Shown: piece by piece, positions 23,307 through 35,793 of the stretch | Layout of the letters: each line of letters begins with the position of its first letter | Position numbering within the stretch: position 1 is the stretch's first letter | Origin: Daphnia carinata | Taxonomy: Eukaryota; Arthropoda; Branchiopoda; Diplostraca; Daphniidae | Direction: 5' to 3' | DNA: 64,000 nucleotides | Assembly (NCBI RefSeq): GCF_022539665.2 | Contig: NC_081339.1 | Span: 8,057,367 to 8,121,366 of the forward strand | Program-made: the position numbers and the translations under genes | Notes under the pieces: model-generated | What the model was told of the DNA's origin: nothing | Seen by the model: only the letters and a program-made list of their open reading frames with translations | Databases searched by the model: none

Positions 23307-25378
23307 GGCTGAAAACATAGATAAGAACAATTAATTTTTTTGTCCACAATAATTTTGTATAAATATTTTACAGCCATTACAAGCAGTAACTCTTATCACA
23401 TCACAGCCAACATCTAAGGCTGTCCAATATTTGACTTCTTATTTCTCCTAACAGCGGAAACATAGACGTCAATTTAGAAAATAAAGTTACATAATGAAAA
23501 CAAGCCTTGGCAAACGACAATTTAAACAACAAGAACTCATTGAAAGTTCATGCACGTAAGCAAATATCACCTTTTTATTCAGCTTTCGACGAGCTGACGG
23601 ATAGATGTTGAATGTGCTGAAGAATTAATGAAACTGCCGAGCAAAGCACACAAGTACATCAGCACTGCAACGTGACTATGTTTGTATACATGACGAAGGT
23701 CACGTAGACCTCTACAAAGAGAACAGATACTAAGCAGACGAACATGCTGGCCCTTATTTTTGTTTTGCTTTTTTATTGCGTAACTTGAAATCTATACCAT
23801 TCTAAATATGAATGGAGATAAAACGTAGGATTATGAAATCTTTGATTTAAGCAAGCATTGTTATCAATTGATTTTAATAAGAAAGCCACCAATAAAACGT
23901 CTTTTTCAATGCAACGGTGGGATGATGCAATGACACTATGAAATTGACAAGTGCTGTACCCTGATATATACTGAGGCATACTTCATTTACTACCTGTACA
24001 CTGTTCAATAGCCCGAATGGAATAGTATCTTACTAAAAATAGCAACAAATTCACCCAAGGGAACATTTTTAGCTACGGAATTTATGGCGACATGCCCTGT
24101 GGTCGAGGTACGACAGATCAAGATCCCGATTCGTTTTTTTTTACCGCATAAAGCGACCGAAAATCTCCATTTTCATTACATTACCAACTGCGTAGGCTAA
24201 CTGTGTGCCAAGATCATAGGAAAGTAGTTCTTGCAAATACAGCCCACCAAAAATTTGACCCTCCTTCAATAACATCGACATCGTAATTGCCGGGCCCTCT
24301 CGCCAGCAAATGCCCCATAGGCGATAATGCTGTTGGCTTGAATGTTCATGTCGTAAAGAATCAATTCATCTCTGGCCAAACGACAGTTTCAACCGAACGA
24401 AATGTTAACGTACGTTTCACGCAACGCACTCTAAATATTACGAATCCTATTGGCAATATGGAAATATGACCTTTAATTCAAAAATTATCCAAACGTAATA
24501 ATAGGTCAAAACTTTCTTCGACGTCTGGATTTCTCAGATTTTCTCGCTAGAATTGACAGCGGACTCTTACCGCCATCCCAAACCATCAGTTTAACCTTGA
24601 AACTCCGTTATATTCATTTTTTTTGCGAACTTCAGACGCAGTTTATTCTATTTCCACGTACACCGATAGACGGAGGCTTGACTAGCCTTTGGCTTTTGAG
24701 CGCCTCAGTTGATATTGGCCAAACACCAAAGTATGCAGACTGGACGAATAAATAAGACAAATGAGTCAATGACCCAAATGCAATGGGATGGCTGTACGTC
24801 GCCATTTTGCTTCTCTTGACTTTACTTCCAAATGATGTAACATCCGACAAAGCAATTGCAATTCATTGTCCTTTTTCCATCGTTGTGTCGTCTGGTCTAC
24901 GTTTTCAACCAACAATCAGTGATCAACATTTTTTCTTAAGCGAACAGAGAGAATGTGAGATAAGTGTATTATGTATATGGTTCCGTTTATTCCACCGTGA
25001 CACCCTAAATGAAAAACGTTGGGGAAGGACCTTTAGCAACATCTCTGTGGGAAACAGAACTAATCGGCAGTGATGTGGAAATTAAAATTGGGCGGCAGTC
25101 AGAAATTCCAATTCTAGGTTAAAAAATGTTTAAAGTAAAGCCGGTTTGTATCAAAATGTTTTTGTTTTGCTTTTTTTCATTTTTTTTCTCTAACAAACAG
25201 AAGAAAAGTTGCAGAGCATGCGAGAAGACGAAAAAACTATTATTAAAGGCAATTTGGCAGTCATTTTTTTTTAGCCTCGGCAACTGATAAAAATGATAGA
25301 TAGGTTTTGGCAACCGAACAAAAAATTGAAAGCAAAAATGGCAAACGAAAAATCGTATTCTCAATATCGGTGGATAAT
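23307..25378. other. Intergenic spacer between TCAIM-like gene and collagen gene
   Basis: About 2 kb with the TCAIM promoter side (23310-23750) and the collagen 3' UTR (25080-25378). A possible untranslated TCAIM exon ends at a GTGATA donor near 23571. One signal-peptide-like plus-strand frame (24783-25073) is listed separately. Nothing else is supported. Confidence 0.45.
24783..25073 (+). CDS. Hypothetical small secreted-like ORF
   Basis: 96-codon ATG frame beginning MGWLYVAILLLLTLLPNDV, a convincing signal-peptide shape with a cleavage-like TS/D site, followed by a composition with few features (three or four Cys). No family recognised. It could be the first exon of an unannotated secreted gene or chance. 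It lies in a spacer and no splice partner is evident. Confidence 0.18.
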   Translation: MGWLYVAILLLLTLLPNDVTSDKAIAIHCPFSIVVSSGLRFQPTISDQHFFLSEQRECEISVLCIWFRLFHRDTLNEKRWGRTFSNISVGNRTNRQ

Positions 25379-28300
25379 TCAAGCTGAAGATTGCTTCGGC
25401 TTCAATTTAGTTCTTAGAGGCTTCATTTTTTTCGAATGCTTAGAGTGCGTAGGGTGTTTTGAATGCTTCGAAACTGTTTTATGCCGCTTGGATCGGCTAG
25501 TTGGCGAATCGTCATAATCGTCGTACTCTGGATCTTCTTCTTCTTCCTCTTCATCCTCTTCAGCATCTACAGTGGAAACTCCTCGTCCTTTTAAATTGCA
25601 AACAGAACACAAATTAATAATAACATGTGCAATTAAAATGAAAACGATTTTCAAATAATACCAATGGGCTCTATTCGTGAATTGGGGCTCAGTATGGAAT
25701 CAATACCCTCGTCATCATCTTCAGCTAATAAATTGTTGGCCACATTTCCACGTCCACCATTATTGACAACAGCATTAGGTCGACCACGTCCCGGAGCTGA
25801 AGTTGAAGCTCGGCCAGCAGTTGAAGACGGCCTTGTATCCAAAACTAAATCTTCGTCTTCATCCTCGTTCTCTGTGTAATCTTCTTCCGAGTCTATATCC
25901 TCTTCTCCGTAATCCTGGTCACCTGTAGAGAGCGGCGGTGGGTTGACGATTGGCGGAGGTGGTGACGTAAGAGCTGGAGACTACTCAAATTAAAAAATCC
26001 TGTTTTGTTATTTAAGGTTATTCAATTAAACTGAGAAATGGGAACAAACCGGACTAGCAGTCGTCGATGATGTGGCCAACACAGCAGCATCTTCGTCGTA
26101 GTCATCAGACTCTTCTTCTTCGGACAATGCCGGTGCTGGAGGTGTTGCACTAACTACCACCTGTTATGCAAATCGTAAACTGGTTCATTACAACAAATAG
26201 CGAATCTATAAACATATTTGTGGCGATGAGAGTTACAGGTGGTGGGGTAGTCGTAGTGATAGGCGTTGGGGTATGAGTTTGTGTTGGAGGCGAAGCCACG
26301 GGGTTGCTGGAATGGGCCTCCGCAGTATCGGGAGATTCACCGACTCCGAGTTCAAGTATAACGACACGATCGCGTAGTTCATTGATTTGGCTTCGCAAAT
26401 CATCGACCAGCTGATGCAACTGAAGAATCGACTCTGAAAGATCAACGCCATCTAATGCTATTTAGATAAACGAACGAAATATTTAAATTTGATTTGCATT
26501 GAATTTCAATGTCGAAAATATTCATTACCACCATCTCCTTTGTCACCTTTCGGTCCAGGGAGGCCAGTCAGCCCAGAATCACCTAGTTGGACAATCATAG
26601 AAATATGTAATCAAATCGCAACCTTCAAATCAATTAGCATCAACGCTTAGTTTGTGCTCGTCTCCAATACATCAACCAAGAAGACTTGAAACTTGATTAA
26701 CGTTAAGGAAGAAGTGCCATTAAACAGAAAATGAAAAATTAAGAATATAGTTATATTATAAAAAGTTATATTTTAGTTGGGATTAATGATTTTGGGCAAC
26801 CTGGTGGTCCGCGGACCCCGTCGAAACCTCGTTCACCCTTGGCGCCCTTATCTCCTCTCTGGCCTCGCGGTCCTGTTGCACCGCTATCACCTGCTTCACC
26901 TGGTGTCAATTTAATTAGTTGTCTTTTGCTGATCAGTGGTTAGTCAGAACAGCCTCCCAAAAAAAGTTACAGAGCAATGAAGCCAAGATTTTGCTTTGGT
27001 CAATATATTAGTGGGCAAGTTGCCCCCTCCCTCATTATGAAGACCAACCAAACCTCGAAAAAGGCAATTTCTATTCTTACCTTTTTCGCCCCGCTCACCA
27101 GAGGGACCTGCAGCACCGATCGCACCTGGAGGTCCCGGAGGACCAGGTGGACCAGGTAATCCTACCCTTGTTGGCACGTCATCATCGTCTAAACCAGAGC
27201 CATCGCGACTGTTTGTGCGAGAGTAGGACGAAAGCCCTGGTGGGCCAGGAGGTCCAGGAAGACCAGGGGGCCCTATTTTTGGCCAATTTTTGTTTTTTTG
27301 AGTTGTTCATGTTCATCTATCCCGTTATTTGAAAATAACGGGATAAAGGTCTATTGCTTACCTGCAGGACCTGCCGGCCCAACTGGACCTGGGGCGCCGG
27401 GTACACCGTCAATTCCTTGAAGACCTGATTCTCCTGGAAGACCTGGTGTCCCCGGTATTCCATCAAGACCTGGTGCACCGCGTTCTCCCGTCAGACCAGG
27501 GGGACCCGTTTCACCTTTCAAACCGGGTAAACCAGGTAGACCCGTAAGACCTTGTGGACCAGGGTTCCCGGGCAGACCAGGAAGCCCGTCGATCCCTGGT
27601 GAACCGTTCTGTCCAGGTTGTCCTTCCAAACCTTGACCGATTCAAATTTGCTTTAGAAAACGAAATTCAATTTAATCATTGATGATGCAACATTTTTACC
27701 TGGAGATCCTGGCGCACCTGTAGTCCCATCGACCCCGTTTCTTCCGGGTAATCCAGGAATTCCAGTCAACCCAACCGGTCCTGTGTGTAAATCCAAATGT
27801 AATTGCCAGTTTTTAATCCCATTTTCTCAATTCCTTTCGATATGAATACCCTGCGGTCCGGCCTGTCCAGGAGGTCCTGCCGGACAGTTGCATCTCGTCT
27901 GTTGAGGTGCTCGCACTCCAGCGGACACGTCTGACGATCCTTGCTGTGCTGGGCCATTGCGTTCAAGAGCCGCGTCCGGTTTCCTTATATCGTGATACCC
28001 ACTTAAATGTCATGTAATATATTCCAATTTGATGCCAAACGTTCATCAAAAATGAAACAAAACAAAGCTAAAAAAAAATCATCTTAATTGCACCTGAACG
28101 GACGACGAGTCATGCCGACGGCTGGCCGACGCATGTGAGTGCTGCCGTTTGGTGCCGCTCTACACGGAAATCGTTTTTCAATCGAGGGACGGACCTTTTC
28201 AGTTTAGATCCGTAACTAAAACACTAAAGACGTAAAAGATTTGTCATACCCTCTGGGTGTCGTAGTGACATGGCTCATATCTGGCCGTCCAGGACGAATG

Positions 28301-31300
28301 AACGATCGCTGATGTGGGCCAGCGTAACTGCTATAGTTTCCGTTGCCACCACGAATGGTCTCTTCCACGGTCCTCAAACGCCGTTCCATCCGCTCCAACG
28401 TCGTGCAGTTGAAGCATTCTAAATCGGGGAGGGATGCCAGTTGTTTCAATGCCCAGTTTTTTGTACGATTTAAATTTGATTTTACCCATATCACAGTTTT
28501 CTCCAAAAAAACCGGGACAGCAACGATACTGCATCTCGGTTATTTGCTTATAAGTAGTCACCAGTCTAGGCCGTTCTTTCACTCTGATGCATTTTCAAAG
28601 TATAAACAAAAACAGTCAGAATGGAGATTAATTTTTAGAAAAATACATTCGTATTGAGTAGGACACGACAACGAATATACAGTTGAAACACAAAGTTTAT
28701 TTTTGTGTTTGAAATAAAAATGAGAAAAGTGAAGGACGAGAGAAGACAAATGATTGATGCTTTCAGCTTTTTTTTTCTCTCTTCCCCTCTCTCTTCAAAA
28801 ACGAAATATTTCAGAGTGCATTGCCATGTTTTTCGAATACCAGCCATAATATACATATATATCTATATATTTTTTAAAAATATATTTATTTTTTTTTTTA
28901 CCTTGGTTCCATGCCGCAATTGACATGCTGTGGAGTGCCGTTGGAAGATTGCGATGATGAGGATCCTTGTTGAGAAGGAGGCCAGTTTCGCTTGCAAAGG
29001 CGCGGTACCATCTTCGTGTAAGTCTCTGTACCATTTTTGACTTTACATGAAACTGTCCTTGTCACTGGTTGCGGACAGAAATCTCTGTATTCAAAATGAT
29101 TGTGAAAGTTAGTTTCATCCTCTCGTTCAGCATTCACGAAACGTTTTTTTTTTTCCTTCACAGCCTTCATTCTTCTTTCTTCCTCGCACTGTCATATATC
29201 GTAATTGCTGACATGGTTCATATCTTTTGTAAAAAAAAAAAAAAAAAAGAAAACCTTGTAGCTTCTGGGCCAATGTCGGTTTTTCCTATATGGCTTTTCG
29301 AAACTCTTATAAGAAAAGTAGCGGCTATTTATGTATATTTTAGTCTTCTCCAAAACGGGGATGAAATCATCTTTCATCTTTTTTTCTAGGTCACCCCTAC
29401 ACGCAGTCTACCATTATTCCAGTCCTACGATTTTCTGTGTTTGATTCGCTCTTGCGGAAACTATAAAGCCTGGAACAGTCAACAAAATCAAACAACTCCA
29501 TTTCCGTATTTGAAGATTATATATATATATATATATATTTTGAAATCTGATTTTGGCTCTATCTCACTAAAAAGAAGTTTTCCTTTTCGGAAAGAAACGG
29601 CTGATTTACTGTTAGGTCTACTAGGGAATGACAAATCGGGGTTACGCTTGTTCCAGACATTACAAGATATTGGTTCGTGTTATTCCCAATGCCCTAGAAG
29701 AAGAATCGTTTTCATAGTTTGCTTTTTTGGGTTCGTTTTTCCTTTAGAAGGGGGGGGGGTAGATTGTGTCAAGCATGATAAAATACGACCGAAAGATTCT
29801 GATCAGAGTCACGCCCAGTTTCGAAATCTGTTTTTGACCTCTTTCTATATATACATACCAATCTTTATAATGTGTATTACTATACCGTTTGCTCGAACGA
29901 TTTATATTTGGTGTTCCCGTTCCTGTTTTTCCTTTTTGTGGTTGAATTACATCAAGGGGTTGTTGAAGATGGGCTCCATCTGGAGTCGAGCAATTATTCA
30001 TGGAGCAATCAAATCATCGGGACAATTGGACTGCACGCTGAGAGCTGAATATGCCCCGTTGAAGTAAACGACCGGGGCAAAAGCGGCCAATGATTTATGA
30101 TGCCACTATTCGTTTCCTCTTTTCTATTTTTATTATTTATTTAGTGTTTTGTATCGGCGTGTTTTACTCAACAAATCTCCCCCACCAAGAAAAAAACTGT
30201 GAAATGTCCAAGGTCAACAACCCATATGGGTAAAATATTTATTCAAACAATTTAAAATGTACAAGTTCTTAATTTGTTCTTGCCTTTTTTTCCCCTCTCT
30301 TCTATTTCTAACCAAACGACTCAACAGAATTTATTATCGTCTCCAATGCCATGTAGGGCAACGCAGACTAGAATGGCAAATCATCTGCGCAACCTCAGTT
30401 AAATATTTTTTTTTTCTTAAAAGAATAAGAAGAATAGTTCCAACAGCATTTCTCCTTTGTCCTCCTTTTTTTTTTCATTCTACTCCCTTTACTTTCTTTT
30501 TCGTTAATGGAAAAAAAAAATATACTGGTTGAATATGAAATGACAAGAAGAAAAAAAAGCTGGAAATGATATCTAATTTGATCCATAGCCCGTCACGAAA
30601 TGCTATAAAGTCAAAACGCTTTATAACATTGTATGATGAATGAACTGCACATTTTTCCTCTCAAAATCTTTGAAACCCCAATATTCACGTGCATTTAGGA
30701 ATGATTCAGCCATAATAATCTATTCAATTACGTCCGCCTTGTGTTATACCACGCTGCTGTAATCTCGTCACCTCCGTTGTATCGGTTCGAAATGGAACAA
30801 TATTCTTTGATTGGTCATTTTCCGCATCCGGTGCACTCGACTTAAGCCCTATCTAGCCAATGACTCTAAAGTGTATATTTTTATGTATACGACGTGCATG
30901 CTTTTTTATTTGTTTGTAATCTCCCCAAAGTGGCGTCATCGCTATTTAAGGACCCACATCGAAAACGAAGAGTTAAGCCACAGAGCATCTTTCATTGCTC
31001 TCCATGTGACCGTTAAAGCAATTTTCTTTTCCTATTTAGTCCCCCCCCCCCATCTTTTTAAGTTTACGATGCTAATTCGTTAACACGTCAAGGGTGGCTA
31101 GCAGATGGCAGCAGACTCGGATGGTGATGGCCCAACAAAACACACGGACCGGCACATCGGTCGTCGGGGAGATCTAACGACGGATCTTGGCCCATTATGT
31201 ATGTGGCGCGGTCAAAAACGGGTATTTTGACTGCGTCTCTCAGAGTGCGCGCATCCTAACCCAATCAGCATGATTTATGGACTGACTAAGCCGACGGATC

Positions 31301-32151
31301 ATTTGGTGCCTCACGTTCCTTCAACCATCAGCGCTCGGCAAAGGCTTTTGAACGAGCAGCCGGTCGCACCACCGATCCGCCTGCTTTCTACCATTGTCGC
31401 AAACACTCTGAAAAAAACATCGTTAAAGTTCTAACGTTGAAGAAGAAAACTATCTTGACTCTTGATCGATCAATCAATCAACTATTGTCATTTTTCACTT
31501 CTCATCGTGCGACTCTGTTCGCATCAACGATTCACAAAGAAAAAAAGGACAAAGTCTGACTTATAGTTGATTACAATCCGCTTGCTGCGCGAGCATTTGA
31601 ACTTGTGGCCAAGTTATAGAGTACGGCAAAAATGAACGCATACATAAAATATATTTTTAAAAAATAATAAAATTTAGTCGGGGTAGATCGTGTGAGAGAG
31701 AACGAAAACAGAGGCGGTCTTTAAAAAAAAAAAAAACAAACTAGCCGAGTGGTCAATCAAGCGATTCTGTTGGACGAAGTGAAGAGATAAGATTTCTTCC
31801 TCTCCGTTGCCCTCACTCAATCCACACACACACACACAAACCAACATCACAACCATATGTGGAGAGATCAACCAGCGAGACTAGTAACACAACAGCTGTC
31901 CCCACTTTAGCAAAAAAAAATTTTAAAGACAGGCGAATATAAAGTAGTCCGCCAATGTCAACTACTTAAGTATACGTCTACGAGCTTTTCCCTTTTTTAA
32001 TGATTCTAAACGGTGTAAGAAGAATAAAGGACTTCATTTGTTTGGATTGCGGCGCGAGCGTTTAAAAATTGACAGGCCAGATGACTCACCCGCTGCAGGT
32101 AGAGACGAGCAAGCACGTCCAGATCACCGCCACCCAGCAGGTCGGCGTCAT
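25379..32151 (-). CDS. EMI-domain collagen (EMID1/COL26A1-like) with acidic C-terminal tail
   Basis: Secreted matrix protein. Fifteen exons fit in perfect phase to give 761 aa: 32151-32090, 29084-28902, 28583-28486, 28418-28250, 28159-28094, 28001-27850, 27780-27700, 27631-27362, 27272-27081, 26899-26801, 26582-26529, 26457-26237, 26160-26050, 25980-25662 and 25587-25379. Exon 1 encodes a signal peptide ([20 protein letters not shown]). The EMI domain follows ([13 protein letters not shown], then [20 protein letters not shown]). A linker leads to an interrupted Gly-X-Y triple helix of about 250 residues. Its exons are 54, 81, 99, 192 and 270 bp, with phase-1 borders as in vertebrate fibrillar collagens. 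After it come a short coiled coil ([20 protein letters not shown]), a Pro/Thr stretch and a strongly acidic Asp/Glu tail ending in a Lys/His-rich basic segment. EMI plus collagen order fits EMID1/COL26A1. The long acidic tail is not part of those vertebrate proteins as I recall them. Confidence 0.9.
27318..27345. repeat. Perfect 13-bp inverted repeat in a collagen intron
   Basis: TATCCCGTTATTT and its exact reverse complement are separated by only GA, inside the 89-bp intron 27273-27361. It would form a tight hairpin in DNA or pre-mRNA close to the donor at 27361. Confidence 0.9.
29085..32089 (-). other. Large first intron of the EMI-collagen gene
   Basis: About 3 kb between the signal-peptide exon and the EMI exon, far longer than any other intron of this gene (most 60-330 bp). 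Low-complexity A/T tracts, a (TA)n run at about 29519-29537 and a CA run near 31818. Long first introns often hold enhancers, but I see no specific site I can defend. Confidence 0.6.
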
Positions 32152-35100
32152 CCTCACGGTCATCAATCAGCCGGAGACAATCTTCTTCTTTTCCCGTTTG
32201 TTATTGTTTGAAAACGGAGCGACCGTCGTGATTTTTCTTTTTCCCCAAAAAAAGGTAGGAATTTGATCAATGACACTTTGTAGTTTGAAAATAAAACAGA
32301 AAATTCCTGTTTGCGTGTCGCTTCTTCGCCAACTAGTGATTGATGTGCGACGAGACAAAGATGACTCTCCGACGAATAGAGTCCATTGTATAATTTCACG
32401 ACAGAACGTTTTCTTTTTTTTTTCTTTCGAAGCACACGACAAGAAAAAAAAAATGGTGGAACAGCCAGAGAGTTCAACCAATAAGGGAAACGGTATAAAG
32501 AAGGCAAATGTTACGATCACACGGGTATCTCGGAAGACGTGTGCCACCAGACTGAAGAGAAACCATCCTCCTGCTCTCGTCTTTTAAACACCGACAGCCC
32601 TCGAGTGCTCGACTCTTTGCTGCGGGTAAAAGAGGGTGGGGGGGGGGGCGTTTCAGCAACCCATTCGACCTTGTTGCATTAACCGAACGAAGCTCTTTTT
32701 ATGTAGTACCGTCTGCATCCTCTTCTCGTTCACCTTTTTTTTTCAGTCCCCTTTCCTCCTCCTCCCCCCCCCGCCTCTTTTTTCTTACATATTGTCTCTC
32801 TTTTTTTTTTTTTGGAGTCATTTTCTATTTTGAGATACTTCCTCTGGTTTGTCGAGGAAACATTAGGATGAACTGCATGATGTCTTTATTCTTCCCGTTT
32901 TTTTTTTCCTTGGGGTTCGAATTCACCCGCATAATTTTCCGTCCCTTGGAAATTCTTCTTTGAAAACCATTTCAAGGCAGAGCATTTACAACAATGGAAT
33001 CCACAGTCTCAAATCATGTCGAGACTTTCATCTTTTCCTGGTTCTTACAAATATTCCAGAGTTTTATCTGAAATGATCCCAAAAGGGGAATCAACTTTGT
33101 TTGTTGGCCAGATTCTGTTGAATCGCATCGAAAAGCGAGAGAAAACCCAAAATTCACGCACAGACGACCGGTTTTCTTTTGTTGTCTTGCTGTTGGGTGT
33201 TTATCTTTTTGTTTTTATCATTATTATGTTTTTTTGTTTCTTTTCGAATTCGTTATCCAAACTCATTCACATTCAGACAATTTTTAGTGTTGATTCCAAG
33301 TCCGTGAATCGATCCGTCTAGACACCGATAACATCTTTGATGACTGACACATCATATGTCACCTATTTTATGGTCTCTTCCTGGCAGCTCGCCAAGAATG
33401 CCTCTCGTTGCTGCTTCGTTCATTTTCGATATTTGGTAGAAAAAAAAATAAAATAAAGAAACAAAGGTGACGCATAGTTGGACGCAAATAGTTAACGTCA
33501 TTTTCGGGTTTATTCAAAAACGTTCGAACAAGTTTAAACTGTAAACCTGAAACGGATTTCTTTTAATTCAGGACATTGTTCTGTTCTTCGTGTTGACCCT
33601 GTGCTCCGGGTGCCAACATAACATCCAACAAGTGAGAGTCGTTGACGTCGGAGATGTGCTACGCCCAAAAAAAAAACGCCACGGACGGGCCAGCGCATTC
33701 TTTGATGGCCCGAAAAGCTTATCAAAAGAGCGAGGAAGGCACTACAAGAGCGTCGCTACCAGTTTTTCTTTTTTTCTTTCCCTATTTCTTTTTTTTCAAA
33801 CAATCTGATTTCCATCTTTTAAACTGACCGTTGCACATTTCGAAAGAAACGAGAACGAGCTGAATATCCTTTTGCGTAATTTATTCATATAAGTGACCAT
33901 GTAGGGACTTATGACTGCTGCAGTAACATGCCCCTCACAATAAAATAGATCCGAAATGTTGAAGCAGGAACTCGCATGGAGTGTGTGTGCCATAGTTCTG
34001 ATTCCGACAAGTCTATATATGGTGGCTTGCTGTTGCGCTGGATTATTTAAATCGAGCAGTGATCATACGCGTCGAAGGGGAAAAAAAAACAACCGTGTTG
34101 ATATTCATTTTTTGAAAATTTATTTCGCTTTTCTTTTCTTTTATATCGTTGCTATCGTTCGTTGTTTTCTCTTCATCGTGTTCGTTTGGAACACGAAACG
34201 TATATCAGTGATCAATCCTTTGACAAGCAAATACGCTAGAAGGTCGTACTGCAATAACCCCAGACCGTCGACTGATCGGCTAGACCCCGAACTCGCCGCA
34301 CAAAACATTGACGTGACGAGTGAATCCTCCGACACGTTGTAACATGTTAAACGTGAGCTTGTCATCCGGAGACGTGAATCCGGATTTAACTCGGCCACTA
34401 GTCGGGGAGGGAAAGAGCGAACGATAATATCTGCCAGATTGTTGACGTTTGGTAGTGATTACATGCCACTGTCAATGTAAACGACCATCAGCAAGGATAA
34501 CGTGTTCGTTACCATTTGCCGGGTGTGCGTGTGTCTATGTGGCCGTGCCAAAGTACACGGAACGTCTGGGAAAAAACTTTTGACGTGACCCGCACGCGCA
34601 CGCCCCGCCGTGACTTTATAAGGACAGCAGTCAGCAGCTCTGTGGCGTTTTGGAGCCATATACTAATCTCCAGATATGTATGGGGTTGCATCACTACACA
34701 GTAAACCCCTCGTTCGGAATCATTTCGTCCTGCGAGTTTCTCAAATGCCAGAAACGAAAAGAAACGAGCGACGCAGTTGTTGTTGCGTCTTGCGTGCGTA
34801 CACCATTCTCATCAGATCAGTAGACAGAACCGAACGCAAGATGGCAGCCTTTGTTCTTATCGCATTTCTTTGATGGTTGACGAGTTGTCTTTTTCTCTTT
34901 TAAATTTTTATTTTTTGTTTTAAATAATACATTATAATATGTATATATATATTTTTTACGCGTTATAAGCTCAACAACAGGCGGTGTCTCAAGTGGGGGA
35001 TGCATAAAGAGATAAAGAAACTCTCGCGATAGAATAACTGGGATATGCGTGTCAACGTCACTGTCAGCATGCCTGCCTTATTTGGGTCTTTTTTTGAATT

Positions 35101-35793
35101 TTAAACTGGTCTCTCAACGACACGTATTGCAACACAACCCTAGAAAGCGAAAGACAGACAGAGACAGAAAAAAAAGGACAGTGCAGACATACCACAACGG
35201 ATTTCTTAATTTCACGCTTGATTTTAATCGACTTATTTTTTTTTGTTGGCGCCGATAACGATGACAAAGATGTAATACATTCATTTGAACCAATTCTCCG
35301 TTCTGTGTAAACTGACGTAGATTGAACTGACATCATCAAGTTCTGTGACACGCCTTTGTAAATTACGTTTCTGCTGTAATTAAGCAGTTTGAACGCAAAA
35401 AAAAATTTACAATGATATACAGAGGGATATTGAATTAATAATATAAGGTGGATATTTCGTGTCTTATATTGACGATCTTTTACCAACAGAATAAAAGTGG
35501 TTTCTGTCATAGCCCCAGTACTTGTATTTTGCCTTTGATTTTGTAACTCTGTTTTGAACGAAGATTAATTTCTTTTGATTTAAATCTTTAACATTTTTGC
35601 TTATTGAATAGTAAATTTGGCAACCGAGGCAATAGGAAAAACAAAAACATGCAAGGCCAGGCGACTGTCAGTCGTCTGTCACTCTGTACGAGGGGGCGTT
35701 ATTTGAAATAAAGATTGTGAAGATAAAAGATTCGCAGAATTATCGCACGACTGAGTTTGTCTACCTTTGAAAGCGAGTCAATCACGCTTCAGT
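32152..35793. other. Divergent intergenic region
   Basis: 3.6 kb between two divergent starts, the EMI-collagen (minus) and beta-glucuronidase (plus). It is rich in homopolymer T and A tracts, and is the natural place for both promoters. Apart from one doubtful ORF (33956-34342) I find no gene or RNA. Confidence 0.5.
33956..34342 (+). CDS. Hypothetical two-membrane-segment ORF
   Basis: 128 codons from ATG (MLKQELAWSVCAIVL). Two hydrophobic stretches, residues about 7-31 and 54-78, with a basic loop between and a hydrophilic tail ending SESSDTL. The A/T-rich composition may create such segments by chance. No homology recognised and no splice context. Confidence 0.15.
   Translation: MLKQELAWSVCAIVLIPTSLYMVACCCAGLFKSSSDHTRRRGKKNNRVDIHFLKIYFAFLFFYIVAIVRCFLFIVFVWNTKRISVINPLTSKYARRSYCNNPRPSTDRLDPELAAQNIDVTSESSDTL

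Noticed and set aside
32910-32940. GGGGTTCGAATTCACCC, resembling a tRNA T-arm
   Set aside because: No matching acceptor, D-arm or anticodon arm upstream.
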